Below the pieces are notes generated by a model that saw only the letters and a program-made list of their open reading frames with translations, was not told where the DNA came from and ran no database searches. Below, one piece after another: positions 58,451 through 64,000 of a stretch of 64,000 bases of DNA. The position numbers and the translations under genes were made by a program. Location: the NCBI GenBank assembly GCA_950295325.1, contig OX485803.1:66417554-66481553 (forward strand), in the 5' to 3' direction. Positions within the stretch are counted from its first letter, which is position 1, and each line of letters opens with the position of its first letter. This DNA is from Polytrichum commune (Eukaryota; Streptophyta; Polytrichopsida; Polytrichales; Polytrichaceae).

Positions 58451-58534
58451 GAGCAAGTTGGTGAGATCCTCCCAACAAATCTTGAGCGGAACTTTAGTGG
58501 TTTTTTTGTTAGGAAGAATGTCATTACCTTCAAA

Positions 58535-59230
58535 GTGGATCCGATGAAAGTGAGTGCACGCATTGCTCTCTTAAAGGATCAACTATTCATTGCAAAGTTT
58601 GTAGGCCCTAAATCCACCCTCCAAGACATGGATCGGTGGTTACAAGCCTTCAACCAAAGAATAGGAGATAGTATGTTAACATTTTGCATAAACGTGGGCA
58701 AAGGGTACTTCTTCCTCAAAGGAGAGGACTCGGATGCACTCAATAGAGCTCTTATGTTGTCACCATACAAATCCAAGTGGGGAACTTGCATGATCCAAAG
58801 CTGGGTTCCGGGATTCAATCCGGACAACCCTAGTAACCTTGCTTTTCCCACATGGGTAGCCTTAAGAAGACTTCCATTTGAACATCATGATCAAGCACTT
58901 GCCATAGCAAAAACGCTAGGGGAAGTGATTGGCATTGATACATCAAACAAATCGGCAAGAGATCCAAGGTTTTGTATGAATCTTATGGTCAACAAAGGTT
59001 GGGTGACAAGTATAGATCTAGAAACAGAAGATGGAACATTTCCAACCCAAAAAGTTTTAGTGGAGTATGACAAACTACCAATGCGATGCAAAGCATGCTA
59101 GAGCTACAAACATAGAGGGAGGGATTGCAATGAGTTACAAAAGAGACCCGTGAGAGGTGGGAGGAGACCAACACATGCACCATATATGTATCAGCAAGAC
59201 AAGAACACCATATTCGTTATATTGGGAAAT
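58535..59230 (+). pseudogene. DUF4283/zinc-knuckle protein fragment (LINE ORF1 type)
   Basis: The open part (188 codons) has DUF4283-like features: LQDMDRWLQAFNQRIG, GKGYFFLKGEDSDALNRALM, IQSWVPGFNPDNPSNLAFPT and WVALRRLPFEHHDQALAIAK. The frame ends at TAG inside a CX2CX4HX4C zinc knuckle: CKAC, stop, SYKHRGRDC. Similar proteins are ORF1 (gag-like) products of plant L1 LINEs and some host proteins. No endonuclease or RT follows, so this is a fragment. Upstream coding-like sequence from about 58460 lies in another frame. Confidence 0.7.
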
Positions 59231-60089
59231 ATGAAGGACTTTGGGAGATATACGAGCTAAGATGAATCCATAACTCTGTTCACTTTTGGCTTGGGGGGTG
59301 CACTGTACTAAACATGTACGAGTATACGTGAGTGCACAGAAGGGATATTAAATTGAGCATTGATATATTACGTATACATACAATAAACACATTTAATATT
59401 GAAACATATTCACGTATACTTACATTAAACATATATTTAAAATGGAATACACATGTATACAAAGGTCTCTAGACATATAACCTCTTGTATACTAGTGGGT
59501 TTTTAGGAGGGGTCATGAACGCACGTGGTTCTCAAACATAATATATTGTGCATCCCCCGAGACTTTTGGAAGTAAATCTCCAAAACACGCATCAACCATG
59601 AACAATATTTAACAAGTAAGGGCTTCAATAGACAAAGAATAGAAGAATGAGGAAAGGAACAAAGAATATTCCATTATTCCATGTTTTATTCCATGTTATA
59701 AAATTCTACAAATGCGAGCCACCCCTCAACCTTTCTAATATTTGACATAAAGGTTGGTCACATCCTAATTGCAACAAACATCCTCCTTCACAAAAGATGG
59801 ACCTATCCTCTCTAGGTCACTTAAAATGGTGCGGATCAATCCACCCTATTCTCAGATCCGTCCATATCATCACCTAAGGCAACTAAGGTTTAATCGCCAC
59901 CAGTCAACATTGGATCCTTGTTGTTCTGTACAGATGATTAAGGTTGTTTGGACAATTGATCCCGAGCTACACTAAGTGACAATGGCAAATACCTTATTTT
60001 ATAACCTCTATGTACCTCAAAAATCATCCACCACTATTCTAGGGTGTTCCACCATAAGCCTCAATACGAAATATAATAAATGCCCGTTG
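59231..60089. other. intergenic DNA, no gene supported
   Basis: AT-rich, with repeated ATATTCACGTATAC and ATACATACAATAAACA-like motifs near 59340-59460. No coding motif was found. Confidence 0.5.
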
Positions 60090-60856
60090 TCACTGACGTC
60101 TCCAACTTATATCCCCCTGCATCATAGGACTATCAAGAAGACGCTGCAACCCTTGCCTACGCTGTTCCCCAATGCTAGCCTTTGGCAGCGAGTGGCGGCG
60201 AGAAGTCAACGAAGGTTTAATCAATCCCTTATCATTTCTCGCCGCACCCCATGGCTCTGGAGACTCCAAAGATGGTTCCTGCACGTGACACGATGAGCAT
60301 GACTTTAGATGGGATCGAGCTAAAAAGGGTTTATCGCAACACGATAGCATGTCCACTCTTCTAGCAACTACATCGTTGCCCATTTAGGTCGGCCCGAGCA
60401 AAAAATGAACAAAAGGAATACCACTCCTCGTACTAATTACAAGAATACCTCAATCTGAGCCACACCGAATAAATTTCACACCCACCTCAAAGAATGCACG
60501 GACTGAACAGAAATGACTTGAAAAGGGAAATAGAAACTAACCTTTACAGGGGGACAAAGAGCAACATCCTCCCTTGTGCCATATAGGGCACGTTTGGCTA
60601 AAGTACACCCCATTCGGTTTGGAGAATGATTCTCAATTTTTGAGGGCGGCCACGTAGGCGAAGGGGATCTCAGAATTTCAAGACGTGATGACCGAGTGAC
60701 AGGGCTTTCAACCACTCCATTGTCCACAGCCATTGTTGAGAAATCCATGGTAGACTGTGCCGTGGCAACAGACTGCAATAAAAGACCTCTACTTCGAAGC
60801 GAAGGCCCCAAATCCTCAGCATTCATCAAAGAATCCAAGGAAGCCCGACAATGGCC
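60090..60856 (-). CDS. probable 3' exons of the FCP1/NIF-like gene
   Basis: Two open segments on the minus strand. One (about 60856-60543) starts after ATACTATGCAG and encodes GHCRASLDSLMNAEDLGPSL to LCPPVK, followed by a GTTAGT donor. The next starts after CACGTGCAG (about 60272) with EPSLESPEPWGAARNDKG and ends GDISWRRQ at a stop. These two join in phase 0. The junction with the domain exon upstream could not be made frame-consistent, so the link is inferred from order and spacing. Confidence 0.45.
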
Positions 60857-61035
60857 CTGCATAGTATATTAAAATCATTTCGAATGAAAACACTCAACAA
60901 TAAAAAGCGGCACAACAAACTTCATACACAACATGGTGAACATACCAACAGATACAACATCACATTCAATGGAATTAACCATTTATATACAAAAACCCTC
61001 TGATGAAGGCAGTACAATAAAACTCAAAAACTACC

Positions 61036-62137
61036 CGACATGGAAGGACGAGATAAATTCTTCCAATCTGACAAGGCATCCCGGATATTGACATATTGTC
61101 TACACGTAGCAAGATCATCATAGAACATAGGCCGTCCAAGAAGATGAGCCGACCGATACTTCTTAAGAGAACCCCAGAACTCATGTAGGCCCAAAAGATA
61201 CGGCAAAAGCACGTTCAATAAAACAGAATCCTCCGCCGCACCATCGACTGTGTGAGACCAAGAAGATAATAAAAGAACGTTAGCAGGCAGATTTAGCATG
61301 TGCTTAATCGGACTATCGTCTATGACGAGAGTATTAGCCTCTGTATATAGACCATCATAACTATTAAAGAGATGGTCTGATAATGACTTGAGGAAGATAT
61401 CTTTCTGAGTTCCGTGTTCTTTCATGTAGAATGTTCGGCCCCCACTTTTGCGCAACGGAACTCTATCACAGTCCTCCTGACCTAAAACTCGTAAAGGCTT
61501 GATAGGATTTATGGGACCGAACAAGTAATCACATATATCCTTGGTTGTTGATGTCATCATCGAACTCCAAACCGTAAGAGTTGCAAACGCTGACAACCGC
61601 GAGAGGAAGTCCGAACATCCTCGCCTCACCCAGACTAGCTTTTTCCCCACTTCAATTGGTACCGTAGGAGAGTGTACACCAAGGTCGTGGCTTCTGGATC
61701 CCTTTGCGGCCCACGCAGGCACACAAGTGCACAGAATCCCATTGAGGTCGTGACAACATTCAACCAAGCACGGGGGGAATCTGATGAAACTGGACCTAAA
61801 TCGTCCCTAGAACTTACATCACTGACAGATGCCTCGCTCACCTGGATAGAAAATGCCGGAACACGATGACATTACTTTGGATTCTATGTATAGTATTCAT
61901 TCCAAAAACCAACTCATTCCCAAACAAATCCACGAATAAATGTCACATGCAAGATTAGAATAAAATTACCTGCTTCTCATCATAGCTCTCATCAAAATCG
62001 TCGTGGACACCCATAGACCCTAACGATTGGTGGGCGCCATCGAGGCCCTTAGCAAAACTGTGCTCCAAACCTGGGAGCGCCGATAACACTATATTCGTTA
62101 ATTGGAGACTTTTGAAAGTCTCAAAATAAAATATGCC
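61036..62137 (-). CDS. FCP1/NIF-homology HAD phosphatase-like protein
   Basis: The main exon encodes HDLNGILCTC, KKLVWVRRGCSDFLSRLSAF, ATLTVWSSMM, LVIDDSPIKHM, LLSSWSHTVDGAAEDSVLLN and LLPYLLGL, the order of an FCP1-homology (NIF) domain: catalytic Asp loop, VRPG-type block, Ser/Thr motif and the final DDSP Asp pair. The DxDx(T/V) loop reads DLNG, as in a plant subgroup, so the usual acid-base Asp is Asn and activity is uncertain. An upstream exon (about 62137-61970) starts MGIFYFETFKSLQ and ends DESYDEKQ with a CAG|GTAATT donor. An acceptor at 61807 (TTCTAG) restores the frame; the stronger looking one at 61842 does not. These proteins dephosphorylate nuclear targets such as the polymerase II tail. 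Confidence 0.75.
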
Positions 62138-62489
62138 CATAGTTTGGGATGCCAATATTATGGGCATACGGAATATTGGAAATATCAAGAACATGACGAT
62201 TTAAAAATTCGTACGTAAAGGATATTCTTATTACTAAAAATAGAGAATTTCAATTAAAATGAAAAATGAGCTCCATGTGGAAAATAACAATCCACTCCAA
62301 AAAAAACAAATGGTTTATGTCATTATAGAGTTTGGGGTGCACATCCCATAAGTAAGGCTCTTATGAATTTGGATGGCACATCCCAAACGTATACCACAAT
62401 GGAGTGTGACAAGTCCACTAAGTCTATTAAAAACCAAATCTACAATCGCCCATGTTTTTCGCCATTAACTCCCACCTAATATGTTATGT
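62138..62489. other. short spacer between the DUF7869-like and NIF-like genes
   Basis: AT-rich, with near-duplicate phrases GGGTGCACATCCCATA and GGATGGCACATCCCAAA near 62335-62390. It probably contains the promoter of the NIF-like gene. Confidence 0.4.
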
Positions 62490-64000
62490 TTACACATCTC
62501 CATCTTCCGCTTCATATCCATTCTCGGCGTCATTTTCTGCCGCTGCAATACGTGCCAAGTTGTCTTTGGCAAAATCTATATGTTTTTGGGGGATGGTCAT
62601 TGTTTCTGTTTTGGACCCTTTGCGCGGCTTCCAAGCACAAAGTATAGTATCCGTGTTTATCCAAACCGGTGTGTACGCTGAGTCCACTGTCCACTTAAAA
62701 TTCTTTTTGGTGTCCCAACCTAAATAAGTGCGTAGCACGTTCTGGTCTTTAGTACTTGGACGACAATATTCCACCTCAATCTGACGAAAGTTGGGGCTAG
62801 TTCGAACAAAATTGGGTGAAGACAATGCTTTCACCAACCAAATTGGCTTGGGATGTTCCTCATCCCCTGCTCGTACAAGGACCAAATAACCTTCATGGCA
62901 ATCAACACCTACACGAAACGACGGTGCCGGTCGATTGCGGGCAGGGCCAACGTAATGCTCGTCCATTGCGAACTCTTCACGAACGTCTCCATTGCTAAAA
63001 ACCATGGTGTCGGACTCGACAAACGTCAAACGACTTTGTGGCCAAAATCCTTGTGTTAAAGTTGTACGGGTGTCACCACCAAGTGTCATTAGGGCGGAAC
63101 GAATGCGATCCCAATACGCAATCAAAGGTTCATGAGTATCTCTAACACGTCTAGTAATGTCCTCCTCACACAACTCTTTCCAATATTCAATGAATCCGGA
63201 TATGCCTTTGATGATTTCCGGCCCATTCCTCATGGGGTCGGGTTTGCAAGGCTTTGGATCCCCATCCGGGAGCAAACATTTGCCATCATTGTCTTGACGC
63301 CATACAAGTATACCATCATCCGGGCCCCAATTAGGAGATGTGCACAAAAGCTTGAATTGCATGGCTGGGAGACCATCATCCCTTATATAGAATCGAAATT
63401 GTTGTGCTTTGGTATGCCCCACCAAACGGTCCCCTCCCTTCAACATGTATGACTTGATGAAGGCCTTGAAATCTGGTACTTCCTCAATCATGTGCGGAAT
63501 TACTGGCATATGGTCCAAATCCATATACGATTTCATAAGAAGAGGTATGGTTGGAAAATCTTCTTCATGCAACTTCATGCTCCACCGTCCGAATGATGCA
63601 TCAATGTCGTCGTGTGTATGTTCCACCATAAAAAACGACACAAACACCTCCTTGAAGATTCCTTTCGCCACGAGCAATGACCAATAACAAAATACATATC
63701 GACATTTGTTGTCTTTTGCGCAATTATCAAGTTGAACGTGAAGAGTTGGAGGCAATGGTTTTGCACAAATAGGTTCTCCCGGTGGTTCTGGCAATGACGA
63801 CATACAAACCTCCTTCCCCACAAGCACTGCTTCGTAAAGGGGTGTCGTTCCACAACCATCAAAAAGTGCACGTGATGAATGTAACGGCGGCTTCTCCAGA
63901 TCGCGCAAGAGTTTTACAAATGAACCCACTGTGTGGTTAGCATCGCCAGGGTAAAAATCCAACCCATAATGGGCATACTTTACGTCTCCATGGCCGTGGG
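62490..64000 (-). CDS. DUF7869-like protein, 5' end beyond window
   Basis: Open from the right edge to the stop at 62490, about 500 residues seen. The conserved block LHVQLDNCAKDNKCRYVF, LVAKGIFKEVFVSFFMVEHT and HDDIDASFGRWSMKL matches the DUF7869 pattern (LDN..N, then GHTH.DID..F). Downstream are a Trp/Tyr-rich region and a repeated-looking C-terminal part with VDCHEGYLVLV, WLVKALSSPNF and WTVDSAYTPVWINTDTILCA. The function of this family is not known to me; a transposase or nuclease origin is suggested by Asp/His spacing and scattered copies, which is inference. The frame is intact here, while a second copy at 57.7-58.4 kb is decayed. Confidence 0.7.
   Translation of the reverse strand, partial: HGHGDVKYAHYGLDFYPGDANHTVGSFVKLLRDLEKPPLHSSRALFDGCGTTPLYEAVLVGKEVCMSSLPEPPGEPICAKPLPPTLHVQLDNCAKDNKCRYVFCYWSLLVAKGIFKEVFVSFFMVEHTHDDIDASFGRWSMKLHEEDFPTIPLLMKSYMDLDHMPVIPHMIEEVPDFKAFIKSYMLKGGDRLVGHTKAQQFRFYIRDDGLPAMQFKLLCTSPNWGPDDGILVWRQDNDGKCLLPDGDPKPCKPDPMRNGPEIIKGISGFIEYWKELCEEDITRRVRDTHEPLIAYWDRIRSALMTLGGDTRTTLTQGFWPQSRLTFVESDTMVFSNGDVREEFAMDEHYVGPARNRPAPSFRVGVDCHEGYLVLVRAGDEEHPKPIWLVKALSSPNFVRTSPNFRQIEVEYCRPSTKDQNVLRTYLGWDTKKNFKWTVDSAYTPVWINTDTILCAWKPRKGSKTETMTIPQKHIDFAKDNLARIAAAENDAENGYEAEDGDV

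Overview
The window reads as nuclear DNA of a land plant. It is AT-rich, the genes have GT-AG introns, and the families present are plant families: a NUDX23-type chloroplast Nudix hydrolase, two-domain REM-like B3 proteins, SUVH-type SRA domains, a plant-type FCP1/NIF-like HAD protein and a PIF/Harbinger element. Genes are sparse and mobile DNA is dense. Nothing seen fixes the lineage. Family names rest on motif recognition by eye, with no database search.

Layout. (1) 1-8.8 kb: about five 168-bp tandem units, split by a 6.25-kb PIF/Harbinger transposon with near-identical 25-bp TIRs and TTA target duplications. It carries both usual genes (Myb/SANT-like protein and DDE transposase) plus an intron-bearing piece of a host phytyl-ester-synthase-like gene. 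(2) 8.8-15.05 kb: repeat-rich DNA with a TIR element split by an old LINE piece and Harbinger-type MITEs ending just upstream of the next gene. (3) 15.3-19.5 kb: a seven-coding-exon NUDX23-like gene with a MITE in an intron. (4) 19.5-24.8 kb: tandem units, hairpin, MITE and dispersed repeats. (5) About 24.8-37.7 kb: a very large LINE on the + strand with ORF1 (RRM-like), then an ORF2 whose N-terminal part holds four 2A-like NPGP modules, followed by AP endonuclease, reverse transcriptase, RNase H and a CCHC finger. It is broken by one frame offset and four or five in-frame stops.

(6) 39.9-55.3 kb: a divergent pair, a minus-strand two-domain B3 gene and a plus-strand SRA-only gene, present twice as a segmental duplication. 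The 3' end of the first SRA gene is repeated several times downstream, and the second SRA gene has a late frameshift. A B3 DNA-binding protein and an SRA (methyl-cytosine reader) protein kept in divergent linkage suggests, as inference only, a chromatin-related pair. (7) 55.3-64 kb: repeats, a decayed DUF7869-like copy fused to a DUF4283-type zinc-knuckle fragment, an FCP1/NIF-like gene and a better preserved DUF7869-like gene running off the right edge.

The best candidates for something new are the plant LINE with four 2A-like modules in one reading frame, the PIF/Harbinger element carrying a splice-competent host gene segment, and the duplicated B3/SRA divergent pair.
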